The notes: a model not told the origin generated them from the letters alone. Shown: positions 40,979-50,157, counted from the stretch's first letter. The stretch: DNA of 64,000 nt from Neisseria subflava (GCF_024205705.1 NZ_CP073115.1:2294001-2358000); one strand, 5' to 3'. Numbers and translations: made by a program.

Positions 40979-41263
40979 TTATTCGGTTGCTGGCTGTTGG
41001 TTGGCAAATTGCGGTTTTTGCCAGTGCTGGCCGCGTTCGCCGTGTTCGGCATGATCCGCCTGATTGGATTGGACGGCGCGGCGCTCTGGGCGGAACTGGT
41101 TGTAATTCATGTTTTTAGAATAAGTACCGTCCTGATAAACGATAGGCGTGCCGGTAGCATATTTTTGGCGTACGGCGGTACGGCCGGATTCGTTGGTGTA
41201 GGTTTCCCAAGAGCAACCGGCCAAAACGGCGGCGGCGGTCAAAATTAAAGCGAGTTTACGCAT
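40979..41263 (-). CDS. Small lipoprotein of unknown function
   Basis: 94 residues from MRKLALILTAAAVLAGCSWE at 41263 (AAGGACAAC upstream); lipobox LAGC. The mature part starts with a short Tyr/Thr region (ETYTNESGRTAV, YQDGTYSKNMNYNQ) and becomes Gln/His/Glu-rich at the end. An extended frame to 41350 is rejected because it buries the signal peptide. No motif recognised. Confidence 0.8.
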   Translation of the reverse strand: MRKLALILTAAAVLAGCSWETYTNESGRTAVRQKYATGTPIVYQDGTYSKNMNYNQFRPERRAVQSNQADHAEHGERGQHWQKPQFANQQPATE

Positions 41264-41324
41264 GATGTTGTCCTTGTTTTTAAATGTCGGCAATACCGTG
41301 TATTGTACTTGTTTTTTCAAAACT

Positions 41325-41972
41325 TCACGGCAGTTTTGTGCAAAATTCAAGCAAACCCTGCATATCTTTCGCTATGCCGTCGGCAAATGGCAGCGGATGG
41401 GCCTTTTCGCCGTACCAAACGGTCTTCATGCCCAAGGCTTTGGCTTGGTGCAGATTGTCGGCGCTGTCGTCCACCATAATGCACTGTTCGGGTTTGACGC
41501 CCAACAGGCGGCAGACGTTGAGATAGGCCTGCGGATTAGGTTTGTAGAGCAGGCCGAAGTCGTCCGTGCCGAACAAGCCGTCAAAATGCGCTTCCAAGCC
41601 CAACGCTTCAACCAATGCGCGGACATAAAACGAAGGCCCGTTGGAAAATACGGCTTTTCGCCCTTTCAGACGGCCTAAAACATTATCAGTTCCATCCATA
41701 CCCTCCACCTTTACCAAAATTTGCTTAAGTGGATGACTTTCAAGCAAAAATTCATCGATATCGACTTCGGGATGGTGGATTTGCAAACCGGCAAGCGTCG
41801 CACCGTATCGGTGCCAATAATCTTGGCGCAGATGGGAGGCGGCTTCTTCGGAAAGTTTCAGACGGCCTGCCATGTATTCGGTCATGGCGCGGTTGATGAT
41901 GTAGAAAATACCGGCTTCGGCATTGTGCAAAGTGTTGTCGAGGTCAAACAGCCAAACGGGAGAATGATTCAT
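41325..41972 (-). CDS. HAD-family hydrolase, pyrimidine 5'-nucleotidase type
   Basis: 215 residues. HAD motif I is WLFDLDNTLHN, motif II VFSNGPSFY, motif III Lys in LLYKPNPQAY and motif IV CIMVDDSADNL. The early FDLDNTLH and the all-helical cap resemble Sdt1/Phm8-type pyrimidine 5'-nucleotidases. Substrate not proven by sequence. Two uptake sequences lie in the gene. Divergent from the thiB-like gene. Confidence 0.88.
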   Translation of the reverse strand: MNHSPVWLFDLDNTLHNAEAGIFYIINRAMTEYMAGRLKLSEEAASHLRQDYWHRYGATLAGLQIHHPEVDIDEFLLESHPLKQILVKVEGMDGTDNVLGRLKGRKAVFSNGPSFYVRALVEALGLEAHFDGLFGTDDFGLLYKPNPQAYLNVCRLLGVKPEQCIMVDDSADNLHQAKALGMKTVWYGEKAHPLPFADGIAKDMQGLLEFCTKLP

Positions 41973-42036
41973 ATCGTGCCTTGATATGCAGATTTTGTTA
42001 TGATATTTCGTATTTTACCCGCACAAAGGAAAGAGA

Positions 42037-43038
42037 ATGAAACTGAAATTATCCGCCGTGGCCCTGTTGCTGGCTTCGGCAAACCTGTACGCCCAAACCG
42101 AAGTGCGTTTGGCCGTGCACAAATCCTTCAGCCTGCCCCAATCCGTCATCGCGCAATTTGAAAAAGCCAACGATGCCAAAGTGTCCGTCATCAAGGCAGG
42201 CAGCGGCAACGAAATGCTCAACAAGCTGATTTTGAGCAAGGCCAACCCGATTGCCGATGCGGTTTACGGTTTAGACAACGCCAACATCGGCAAAGCCAAA
42301 GCCGCCGGCATCCTCGCCGCCAACCAACCCAAATCCGCACCCGTAACCGCTTCCCTGCCCGATGCGCTGGCTGTCGATTACGCCTATGTCGCCATCAACT
42401 ACGACAAAAAATGGTTTGAACAGAAAAAACTGCCCCTGCCGCAAACCCTGCAAGATTTGACCAAACCGGAATATAAAAACCTTTTGGTAACCCCGTCTCC
42501 CGCCACATCCTCGCCCGGCCTCTCCTTCCTCTTGGCCAACATCGGCGGTATGGGTGAAGAAGGCGCGTTCAAATGGTGGGCGCAAATGCGCCAAAACGGC
42601 GTGAAAGTTGCCAAAGGCTGGAGCGAAGCCTACTACACCGACTTCACCCAAAACGGCGGCGCCTATCCCCTCGTGGTCAGCTATGCCACCAGCCCGGCGG
42701 CTGAAGTCCACTACTCCAAAGGCAAATACAGCATCCCGCCCACCGGCAACCTCTTCCTCAAAGGCGGCACATTCCGCCAAGTTGAAGGCGCGGCCGTTTT
42801 GAAAGGTGCAAAACAACCCGAACTGGCGGCCAAACTGGTGAGCTGGCTGCAAAGCGGCGAAGTGCAAAAAGCCCTGCCTGCCGAAATGTGGGTCTATCCG
42901 GCAGTCAAAAACACGCCGCTGCCCAAAGTATTCGAGTTTGCCCAAACCCCGCAACACAGCGATTCCCCCAATCGCGCCGACATCAACACCAAGCAAAAAC
43001 AATGGGTGAGCCGTTGGAGCAAAACCGTTTTACGTTAA
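42037..43038 (+). CDS. Periplasmic thiamine-type ABC transporter substrate-binding protein
   Basis: 333 residues with a signal peptide ending LYAQ. The sequence follows the ThiB/TbpA pattern: NKLILSKANPIADAVYGLDN, YAYVAINYD, LLVTPSPATSSPGLSFLLA and VVSYATSPAAEVHY. It would bind thiamine or its phosphates in the periplasm. No permease or ATPase gene is adjacent, so its transporter must be encoded elsewhere. AAAGGAAAGAGA precedes the ATG; a DUS terminator follows. Confidence 0.85.
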   Translation: MKLKLSAVALLLASANLYAQTEVRLAVHKSFSLPQSVIAQFEKANDAKVSVIKAGSGNEMLNKLILSKANPIADAVYGLDNANIGKAKAAGILAANQPKSAPVTASLPDALAVDYAYVAINYDKKWFEQKKLPLPQTLQDLTKPEYKNLLVTPSPATSSPGLSFLLANIGGMGEEGAFKWWAQMRQNGVKVAKGWSEAYYTDFTQNGGAYPLVVSYATSPAAEVHYSKGKYSIPPTGNLFLKGGTFRQVEGAAVLKGAKQPELAAKLVSWLQSGEVQKALPAEMWVYPAVKNTPLPKVFEFAQTPQHSDSPNRADINTKQKQWVSRWSKTVLR

Positions 43039-43059
43039 ACCGAAAAACTTAAAAACACA

Positions 43060-43108
43060 TCAAGGCCGTCTGAAAAAACAAATCATTAGTTTTCCAGACG
43101 GCCTTGTT
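43060..43108 (+). terminator. DUS-pair terminator after the thiB-like gene
   Basis: AAGGCCGTCTGAA at 43062 and a one-mismatch inverse (TTCCAGACGGCCTT) at about 43092, followed by TTTT. Confidence 0.7.
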
Positions 43109-43149
43109 TTACAATAACCTTTTAAACAACTTCACACGCACACACAATT

Positions 43150-43995
43150 ATGAATTTCGATCTTCAAGTCCTCTCTTCGTTTTCCGGCTGGGAACAACTC
43201 GCCCAAACCGGCATGTCTTTCGGTACCAACCTGCTGGCCGCCTTGGCCATCTTCTTTATCGGCCGCTGGGTCGCCACGCGCGTGGTGACACTGATGAAAG
43301 CCGCGCTGACTCGCGCCAAAGTCGATAAAACACTGGTCAGCTTCCTCGGCAACGTCGCCAACATCGGCCTGCTGATCCTCGTCATCATCGCCGCACTGGG
43401 CAAACTCGGCATCCCGACCACTTCCGTAACCGCCCTGATCGGCGGCGCAGGCCTGGCCGTGGCTTTGTCATTGAAAGACCAACTGTCCAACTTTGCCGCC
43501 GGTGCGCTGATTATCCTCTTCCGTCCGTTTCAAGTCGGCGATTACATCAAAGTCAACGGCCTTGAAGGCTTCGTCCGCGAAATCAAAATGGTGCAGACCT
43601 CATTGAGCACACCCGACAACGAAGAAATCATCCTGCCCAACAGCGTGGTCATGAGCAACAGCATCGTCAACCGCTCCTCCCTGTCCCTCTGCCGCGCCCA
43701 AGTCGTGGTCGGCGTCGATTACGCCTGTGATTTGAAAGTTGCCAAAGACGCCGTATTGCGTGCCGCGACCGAAAATCCCCTGTGCGTCCAAACCGAAGAC
43801 AAACCAGCCGTCGCCTACATCACCAACCTTGGCGACAGTGCCATCGAAATTACCCTTTGGGCGTGGACGCAAGAAGAAAATCTCGGCCCATTCCGATTCG
43901 CCCTGAACGAACAAGTGGTTGAAAACCTGCGTGCCGCCAACATCAACATCCCGTTCCCACAATGTGATGTCCACCTCATTCAGCCGAAAGCCTGA
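43150..43995 (+). CDS. mscS: Small-conductance mechanosensitive channel MscS
   Basis: 281 residues. Three membrane segments (about residues 20-45, 65-90, 95-128), with the pore helix ALIGGAGLAVALSLKDQLSNFAAG; the beta domain follows (FQVGDYIKVNGLEGFVREI and ILPNSVVMSNSIVNRS). It opens under membrane tension and releases solutes on osmotic downshock. Stand-alone, with a DUS terminator at 44084-44119. Confidence 0.95.
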   Translation: MNFDLQVLSSFSGWEQLAQTGMSFGTNLLAALAIFFIGRWVATRVVTLMKAALTRAKVDKTLVSFLGNVANIGLLILVIIAALGKLGIPTTSVTALIGGAGLAVALSLKDQLSNFAAGALIILFRPFQVGDYIKVNGLEGFVREIKMVQTSLSTPDNEEIILPNSVVMSNSIVNRSSLSLCRAQVVVGVDYACDLKVAKDAVLRAATENPLCVQTEDKPAVAYITNLGDSAIEITLWAWTQEENLGPFRFALNEQVVENLRAANINIPFPQCDVHLIQPKA

Positions 43996-44083
43996 TTTCA
44001 GCTTTTTATAGGGTTATCCACAATAAAGAATGAAACGATTTAACCTATTTAATAGATAACTTTATGAAATAAATAAGGATTAA

Positions 44084-44119
44084 TAAAGGCCGTCTGAATA
44101 TTTCAGACGGCCTTTAAAA
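44084..44119. terminator. DUS-pair terminator between convergent mscS and dehydrogenase
   Basis: AAAGGCCGTCTGAA and its inverse almost without loop, with A- and T-rich flanks. Confidence 0.75.
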
Positions 44120-44153
44120 TTGTTCACAGCCTTATCAACAGGTTTTCCATAGA

Positions 44154-45104
44154 TTAAACCAGATTTTGCGGATTGCCGGCCACGAAGCGGTTGATGTTGT
44201 CCAAAAGGATGTCAAATAGACGGTTGGCGGCTTCTTGGCTTGCCCATGCAATGTGTGGCGTGACAATGAGGTTGGGCAGTCGGGCTTTCAGCAGAGGATT
44301 GCCGTCGCGCGGCGGCTCTTGTGTCAACACGTCAAAACCTGCCCCGCCGATTTGGCCGTATTTCAACGCCGCAACCAAAGCGGCTTCATCAACCAAGCCG
44401 CCGCGTCCGCAGTTGATGAGGATGGTGCCGGGTTTCATTTGCTGCAATTCGGTTTCCCCTATCATGTTTGCCGTTTGCGGTGTGAGCGGACAATTAAGCG
44501 ATACGACATCGGCAGAGCGGATGGCTTCGTCAAAGGAAACATAGCCGTCGCGGACGCTTTGGGCATTTTTATGTTCGGCGAACACGACATTCATTTTGAA
44601 AGCCTGAGCATAAGTTGCCAGCGTTTTACCGATATTGCCGCGCCCGAAAATCGCCAGTGTTTTACCGTTTAAATCGCGCATAGGAGCGCCGAGGTGGCAG
44701 AAAAACGGCGAGTTTTCCCACAAGCCTGCCGCAACGTCGCGCTGATAGGCAGGCAGGTTGCGCATCAGGGTAATCATCATCATAAACGCGTGTTCCGCTA
44801 CGGATTCATTGCCGTAAGCGCGGATATTGCATACTGCCGTGCCGTTTTGTTTGGCAGCCTCAACGTCAACATTGTTAACGCCTGTCGCCGTAACGGCAAC
44901 CAGCTTGAGTTGTGGATTTTCGGCAAATGCTTGGGCGGAAATCACGACTTTGTTGGTAATCACAATGTCCGCGCCGCGGATGCGCTCCAGCGTTTCGTGC
45001 GCTTCGGTTGTGCCGTAGCTGCTCAATGTATGTGGAAAATCAAAATCAAACGGGCGGTTGACGAGGGTATCGCGGTCGAGGACGACAATATGGAGCGAGT
45101 TCAT
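44154..45104 (-). CDS. D-2-hydroxyacid dehydrogenase, glycerate dehydrogenase type
   Basis: 316 residues. NAD-binding IFGRGNIGKTLATYAQAF, catalytic Arg in INCGRGGLVDEAAL, Glu in DVLTQEPPRDGNP and His in VTPHIAWASQEA are all present. Closest pattern is HprA-type hydroxypyruvate/glycerate dehydrogenase. It is the last core gene before the AT-rich island that starts at 45235. Confidence 0.9.
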   Translation of the reverse strand: MNSLHIVVLDRDTLVNRPFDFDFPHTLSSYGTTEAHETLERIRGADIVITNKVVISAQAFAENPQLKLVAVTATGVNNVDVEAAKQNGTAVCNIRAYGNESVAEHAFMMMITLMRNLPAYQRDVAAGLWENSPFFCHLGAPMRDLNGKTLAIFGRGNIGKTLATYAQAFKMNVVFAEHKNAQSVRDGYVSFDEAIRSADVVSLNCPLTPQTANMIGETELQQMKPGTILINCGRGGLVDEAALVAALKYGQIGGAGFDVLTQEPPRDGNPLLKARLPNLIVTPHIAWASQEAANRLFDILLDNINRFVAGNPQNLV

Positions 45105-45234
45105 AAAATTCCTATCAGAAATAAAATATCTATTTATAAAATCTAAACTAGGATAAAGGATTTAAAATATACGCGTTAGTTGATAATAATTATTATGTAG
45201 CGATTAAAACATCAATGTATCAGGAAAACAGCAT

Positions 45235-45483
45235 GAGACCTTTGCAAAATTCCTTTCCTTCCAACAGCCGAAACCCCAAACACAGGTTTTCGGCTGTTTT
45301 TGTTTCAAATATCCACTGATTCTACCCTGATCCCCTTGGATGCCTGATTATCAGGTATCCGGGGAGGATTAAGGGGGTATTTAGGTAGAATTAGGAGTGA
45401 TTTGTGGCGAAAACAGCCGAAAACCTGTGTTTGGGTTTCGACTGTCAGCGAAAAGGTGAAGAGAGGTACTTTGCAAAGGTCTC
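45235..45483. mobile_element. 249-bp MITE made of two inverted IS1106 right ends
   Basis: Both ends carry GAGACCTTTGCAAA / TTTGCAAAGGTCTC. The left half, when reversed, matches the right end of the complete IS1106-like copy at 16555-16692, including the TGCCTGAT-TAATCAGG palindrome and the CAGCCGAAAACCTGTGTTTGG block; the right half matches it in direct orientation. No transposase sequence is present. It can be moved only in trans by the IS1106-type transposases in this genome. Confidence 0.85.
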
Positions 45484-45489
45484 AACCTG

Positions 45490-45549
45490 AATATGTCAAC
45501 CAAATCAGCGACAAGCTCGGAGAATTTTTTGGTCGGACGTTGACATAGG
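45490..45549 (+). pseudogene. C-terminal tail of a gene cut by the MITE
   Basis: Immediately right of the MITE an open frame without a start reads EYVNQISDKLGEFFGRTLT and stops at 45549. It may be the last 19 codons of a lost gene. The stretch is too short to identify. Confidence 0.3.
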
Positions 45550-45641
45550 AGTTTCAATTCTTATAATTCAGCAATAGATACTGATAAGATGAAAATCTTG
45601 GGGAATATATCATTAAAATTAATTTATTAAGGAGATAATTA

Positions 45642-46013
45642 ATGAATATTACATTAGGTCGAAATCATCAAATCAATTGTGATGAAAAGGACCTTTACAA
45701 GTTTATCGGCTATTTGGCAAATCATCCTAATGATGTAAATTTGGTTTTTGAAAAAAATAGTGTGCAAGGTGCTTGGGGTGATGAGGGACGTATACAGTTC
45801 TTCTCAAGTAAAGCACAAAATATTTTTGTGCCACTAGGATTTAAATTTACGGCAGGCGTAGGTAATATTGCATATAGGCTAAATTGTAATGAGCTTTTTG
45901 AAATGCTATCTCAGTTAGGTTTTGTTTCTGGTGGAAAACAAAATCTTTCAACAATAAAAGCAAATATTCCGTCTCAATTTCATGCAGAATTTGATGCTGG
46001 TGCGAATATGTAA
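45642..46013 (+). CDS. AT-rich 123-residue protein of unknown function
   Basis: Starts MNITLGRNHQINCDEKDL after a strong RBS (AAGGAGATAATTA) and is followed by a clean terminator. The protein is soluble, with a central beta-rich FVPLGFKFTAGVGNIAYRLN and an acidic end. Composition is far more AT-rich than the flanking core genes, so it is probably acquired. Size and position behind a truncated gene tail resemble an immunity or antitoxin gene left from a toxin cassette, but no motif supports this. Confidence 0.65.
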   Translation: MNITLGRNHQINCDEKDLYKFIGYLANHPNDVNLVFEKNSVQGAWGDEGRIQFFSSKAQNIFVPLGFKFTAGVGNIAYRLNCNELFEMLSQLGFVSGGKQNLSTIKANIPSQFHAEFDAGANM

Positions 46014-46025
46014 ATTCTAATTTAA

Positions 46026-46062
46026 AACACGAATCCGCTTCATGAGATTCGTGTTTTTTATT
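46026..46062. terminator. Terminator between the orphan gene and the restriction gene
   Basis: AACACGAATC (46026-46035) pairs with GATTCGTGTT (46046-46055), followed by T5ATTTTT on the + strand; not DUS-derived, unlike most terminators here. Confidence 0.8.
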
Positions 46063-46076
46063 TTTAAAATATTTAT

Positions 46077-47237
46077 TTAAAAATCAAACATTAAAATACG
46101 ATGCTTCAATGTTTCGTAACTCATAGAAACATCAAACTGATCTGTATTAAATCCTGTATTGAGTACATGAATAAATTCATGGTAATCGTAATTGCCTGTA
46201 TTAGCACGGTTATCTTGCTCAATACTGTCCAACTTCGCCATCAGGCAAATACGCTGGTAATGTTTGTCAATAACGGCGGTTTTATTGCTTGGGTGAGCCA
46301 AATTGAAATGCTGGTTTGGTGTCAGGCAAATCAGATTTTCAGGCAGCGATGCTAAATCAGGAAATTCGCTTGCCATAAAAATATGATGTGCCTGATTGGC
46401 TTCTGTGGGATCAAAACGTTGAACTTCGCTGGTTTTGTGTAGCGTTTTGACAAATTTTTTGGCTTTATTAACTAAATAATTCAAATTTGCGGCATTTGCA
46501 CTATCGGCAAATAGAGCTTGAGCTTCTTTGCGAGTGAGCGATTTTTCTTTGCCTTTATCTCGCCAGTTTAGGCGATTGTAATAAAGCTCGTCTAATGTAA
46601 TGGGGGTATTGGAAATACTCCCTTTTCTTGTGCCAAAAGTATTATGTTTATAAGCCAATGGATTAATGATTTTGGTAAAAATACGGCGAACTTCTACTTC
46701 GGTATTTTTGGGTGTGTTTTGGATAACAAGATCGGTAAACGCCGTTTTCATACTTTCAAACGTATTTTTATTAGGCTGGGCAAAAAAATCGGCAAATTTT
46801 GGATAAATACCACTGTCTTTTAATAATTTTTCACTAAATGCTTGGATGAAATTTAGGGCATTTCTTTCACGATTGGCAATATATTGCAGGATTTTATTAT
46901 TCTGTACGCCGTACCGATAGTATCTAGAAAACTTTTCTTCGTTTAATACGCCACAATAGCTCAGCATTTTAATCGGTTGTGAAAAAAATTTATTGTATTC
47001 GCTACCGGCATTTTCAATGGATGGTTTTTTAAATACGGCGGTGGCGATATATTCGGCATAATCTGAATAACGAATATCGTTAATGCTAAATATTTCTCCA
47101 ATCTTTTCAACATATTCGCTGATACATTCTGCTACGGCACATAATACATCCGGGGTTACTTTTTGATCGGTAAATGTGCCGAGTTTATGTGTTCTGATAT
47201 CTAAATTTAAGTTAGAAAAATAATTTTCCATATTCAT
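46077..47237 (-). CDS. HNH-type type II restriction endonuclease (predicted)
   Basis: 386 residues. The C-terminal third has an HNH nuclease core: QAHHIFMASEF (His284-His285), ENLICLTPNQHFNLAH (Asn301, His310, His315). The N-terminal 270 residues, mostly helical, match no family I recognise and likely recognise DNA. It starts 11 bp after the fused methyltransferase on the same strand, with GAGGAG as RBS, so the modification enzyme is made first. AT-rich and flanked by IS-derived ends, indicating transfer. The recognition site cannot be deduced. Confidence 0.8.
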   Translation of the reverse strand: MNMENYFSNLNLDIRTHKLGTFTDQKVTPDVLCAVAECISEYVEKIGEIFSINDIRYSDYAEYIATAVFKKPSIENAGSEYNKFFSQPIKMLSYCGVLNEEKFSRYYRYGVQNNKILQYIANRERNALNFIQAFSEKLLKDSGIYPKFADFFAQPNKNTFESMKTAFTDLVIQNTPKNTEVEVRRIFTKIINPLAYKHNTFGTRKGSISNTPITLDELYYNRLNWRDKGKEKSLTRKEAQALFADSANAANLNYLVNKAKKFVKTLHKTSEVQRFDPTEANQAHHIFMASEFPDLASLPENLICLTPNQHFNLAHPSNKTAVIDKHYQRICLMAKLDSIEQDNRANTGNYDYHEFIHVLNTGFNTDQFDVSMSYETLKHRILMFDF

Positions 47238-47248
47238 TTTTTACTCCT

Positions 47249-49732
47249 CTAATCTTTTAGCAATCCGAAAAAAAACACGGAATGATTGTCTATATTCATT
47301 GAACGAGAACCATAATTACGGGCAACACGGTAAAACTGCTCAAATTCGGGAGTTGCATAGTATGCGAGATCTCGTTGGGTTAGGATTTTTTCGTGTTTTT
47401 TCATTGTCAGTAGGGCAACAGAGCCATCAGCAATACTGTTTTCAGGCAAAAATGCTGCCCGAGGTTTGTAAGTCAGATTGGGAATCATCACGACATTTTT
47501 ACGGTTAATAAATTTGCCGACAGAAAAAGGGGCAACTGAATCCACATAACTATCATAGCCCTCAATATCAATAATCTCGTTGTTACCGATATTACGGGAT
47601 TTTAAAACCCGAACATTGCCACTATTCTGTGTATGCGATTTGGTAATTTGGCGATCTCGGAATGATTGAAATACATTAAATTCCAATTTTTGTGCAATTT
47701 GATCAAATTCACTATTACGATAAATCAACCAATAAGGGAAATTATCAGAAAAAAAATAGTTTTTACAGTTTTGTATCAACGTTTCTTGGATATGGCTTTC
47801 TATCGTAATATGTTGATTGTCTTTGTCGGTTTGATCGGCAATAAAGGCAATCGTCTCTATTTTTACGCCTTTAAATGCTTTCTCGCCGTAATCAATAATG
47901 CGGTTGATATTGGCTGTGATAAGTTGTTGTCGGGTTATTTGAAACTCGGGGGCGTTAATCACACTTTTGGGAACAACCAAAGCCACGGTTTTACTGAGCG
48001 TCAGAGCCTTATCAATAAAAAATGAAAAAATATTTTGCGTATCTTTATTGGTAGCATTTTTACGGTATAGTGCCAAATTTTTATCACTTGCCTTAACTTT
48101 GCCGTATGGTGGATTGCCGATGACTAGATCATAGTTTTCAGGCAGCGTTGCGGTTAAAAAATCCTGATGAATAATATTGAACTCAAATTTACTGCCTAAA
48201 TTTAATTTTTTCAGCAGCAATGACAGGAGATTTAAACTGTTTGAGTCAATATCCACCAAATCAAAAATAACTTTTTCTTTGTCTGCATATTTTTTTGCCA
48301 GTAGTGGAATGAAATTACCAATGCCGACAGAGGGTTCTAAAATCCGTAAGTTTTTTTTCTTTTTGAAATCAGGAAGAGCATTAACCAGTCCGAAAGCAAT
48401 ATCAATACGGGTAAAATAAGCAGCCGTTTCGCTACGGGCAGCATTAGCGTATTCAGCAATTTGCAAAAGCCGACTGAATGGATATGCGTCAAAATGTTGC
48501 TCAATAAATCGGTAGAGATTATCGGCAAGGGATAAATTTTCTCGTTTGATTAAATTTTGAATTTCCGTCATTGACAGTTCGGACTGTTGCAAGGCTGCCT
48601 GAATGTTTTGTGCGACATTGGCCAAAACAGCGGTTGGCACAGATTCACCGATACAATGGCGGATATTCAGCTCTTCTTTTTTCAAAAAGGTTTTTTTCTC
48701 ATCAAATGACAGTGCATTAAGCTGTTTTTCATCTTGTGCCGTCCATTTAAATGATGGCGGAATTGACATCATACGCATGAGTTCACGCACGGAAAATACA
48801 CGGTTTTCAGTGGGGTGGATGGTGTTTTGGCTGGCTAAAATGTCATTACGGGTATGGATGCACGGACCCTCACGATCTAAAAACCAACGGGCGTATTTGT
48901 CTCCATTTTTGTTTTGATTGTAGATAATTTCACCATTTTTAATTTGATGGGGAATGCGTGCAGGATCAGTATTTTGGAAAGCTGACTCGCCTTCTTTAAG
49001 CTGTGCAATCCACGGCAACATACGGCGATCAAATTCGCGATAGCTATGGTAAATATCATCATCGCTAATTTCGCCCATTTGCATTAAAGGCGGCAGGTCA
49101 GCCAGCAATGTACGCAAGGTTTTTGGCGGTGTTTGCTTGGGGAAAATATCGTACGGCGTAATGTGATGAATATCTTTTCGCACGCCAATCACCAGCGTTC
49201 TGGTACGACTGGAATTTGCACCATAATCTTTAAAATTTAGTACGTTGGATAGAATGTTGTAATGTCCGCCCAAATTTGACCAAATGGCTTCCTCAATCGG
49301 CTTTTCTTGATGATCGGTATCGGTGCAGGGTGTATTTAAAAAGGCTTTGACGTTTTCAAAAATAAAAAATTTGGGCTGAACTTCCCGAACGATTTTGATT
49401 GATTCCACGACCAAAGAATTTCTTGCCATTTCATTATTTTTTTTATGGTTGGCAACCGACATTCCTTGGCAAGGTGGTGTGGCAATCACAACATCAATTT
49501 CAGTATTCCAGCGTCGAATTTCGGCAAACAGTTTGGCTTGGGTTTCAGGCAGGGTAATATCGCCAGCAATATAACCTGAATCAAAGCGGCATTTTTGATT
49601 ATATTTTTGGATTTTTAGGCGTTTTTCTAAAAGTTCGTTGGTTGCTACGCATTCAAAACCATTGGTTTTAAAACCATAGCAACCAACGCCTGCACTGCTA
49701 AATAAACTGATGTAGGTGGGTTTTTTGTTCAT
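47249..49732 (-). CDS. Fused cytosine-C5 / adenine-N6 DNA methyltransferase
   Basis: 827 residues from MNKKPTYISLFSSAGVGCYG at 49732; the longer frame to 49882 adds 50 residues unlike the family. Residues 1-380 form a C5-cytosine methyltransferase: SAM loop at 10-20, catalytic PPCQG (Cys88), ENV at 126-128, SSRTRTLVIGVR near 174-185 and GESVP near 362. Residues 420-827 form an N6-adenine enzyme: EPSVGIGNF (466-474) and NPPY (540-543), followed by a target-recognition region. Two chemistries in one chain suggest an asymmetric site with one base modified per strand. Operon partner of the HNH nuclease. Confidence 0.9.
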   Translation of the reverse strand: MNKKPTYISLFSSAGVGCYGFKTNGFECVATNELLEKRLKIQKYNQKCRFDSGYIAGDITLPETQAKLFAEIRRWNTEIDVVIATPPCQGMSVANHKKNNEMARNSLVVESIKIVREVQPKFFIFENVKAFLNTPCTDTDHQEKPIEEAIWSNLGGHYNILSNVLNFKDYGANSSRTRTLVIGVRKDIHHITPYDIFPKQTPPKTLRTLLADLPPLMQMGEISDDDIYHSYREFDRRMLPWIAQLKEGESAFQNTDPARIPHQIKNGEIIYNQNKNGDKYARWFLDREGPCIHTRNDILASQNTIHPTENRVFSVRELMRMMSIPPSFKWTAQDEKQLNALSFDEKKTFLKKEELNIRHCIGESVPTAVLANVAQNIQAALQQSELSMTEIQNLIKRENLSLADNLYRFIEQHFDAYPFSRLLQIAEYANAARSETAAYFTRIDIAFGLVNALPDFKKKKNLRILEPSVGIGNFIPLLAKKYADKEKVIFDLVDIDSNSLNLLSLLLKKLNLGSKFEFNIIHQDFLTATLPENYDLVIGNPPYGKVKASDKNLALYRKNATNKDTQNIFSFFIDKALTLSKTVALVVPKSVINAPEFQITRQQLITANINRIIDYGEKAFKGVKIETIAFIADQTDKDNQHITIESHIQETLIQNCKNYFFSDNFPYWLIYRNSEFDQIAQKLEFNVFQSFRDRQITKSHTQNSGNVRVLKSRNIGNNEIIDIEGYDSYVDSVAPFSVGKFINRKNVVMIPNLTYKPRAAFLPENSIADGSVALLTMKKHEKILTQRDLAYYATPEFEQFYRVARNYGSRSMNIDNHSVFFFGLLKD

Positions 49733-49937
49733 ATTTATGATGAGTTGAAACAACTGCTCTGCAAAAAATGCGTGTATTTTATCATAGAAGGCAAGGTGAA
49801 ACACGCCATGCAATGATTTACTATATTGATTTTTCATCAAAAAAGTGCTGTTTGAACGGATATACAGCGGTGTTTTTTGCAATGCGTTTCAAACTTGAGG
49901 TACGTTTTTAATAGAAACACCGTCTGAACGCCAACCT

Positions 49938-50157
49938 GAGACCTTTGCAAAATCCCCTAAATCCCCACCAAGACATTTAGGGGATTTCTCATGACCACCT
50001 TCTTCCAACAAACCGCCCAAGCCATGATTGCCAAACACATCGACCGCTTCCCACTATTGAAGCTGGATCAAGTGATTGATTGGCAGCTGATCGAACAGTA
50101 CCTGAATCGTCAAAGAACCCGTTACCTTAGAGGCCATCGCAGCCGTCCCGCCTATCC
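49938..50157 (+). mobile_element. Left-end fragment of an IS1106-like element
   Basis: The left inverted repeat (GAGACCTTTGCAAAATCC) and the first 55 or so codons of the transposase (from 49991, MTTFFQQTAQAMIAKH) are present; similarity stops after CGTCCCGCCTAT. The frame runs to a stop at 50176. It marks the right border of the AT-rich restriction-modification island. Confidence 0.88.
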
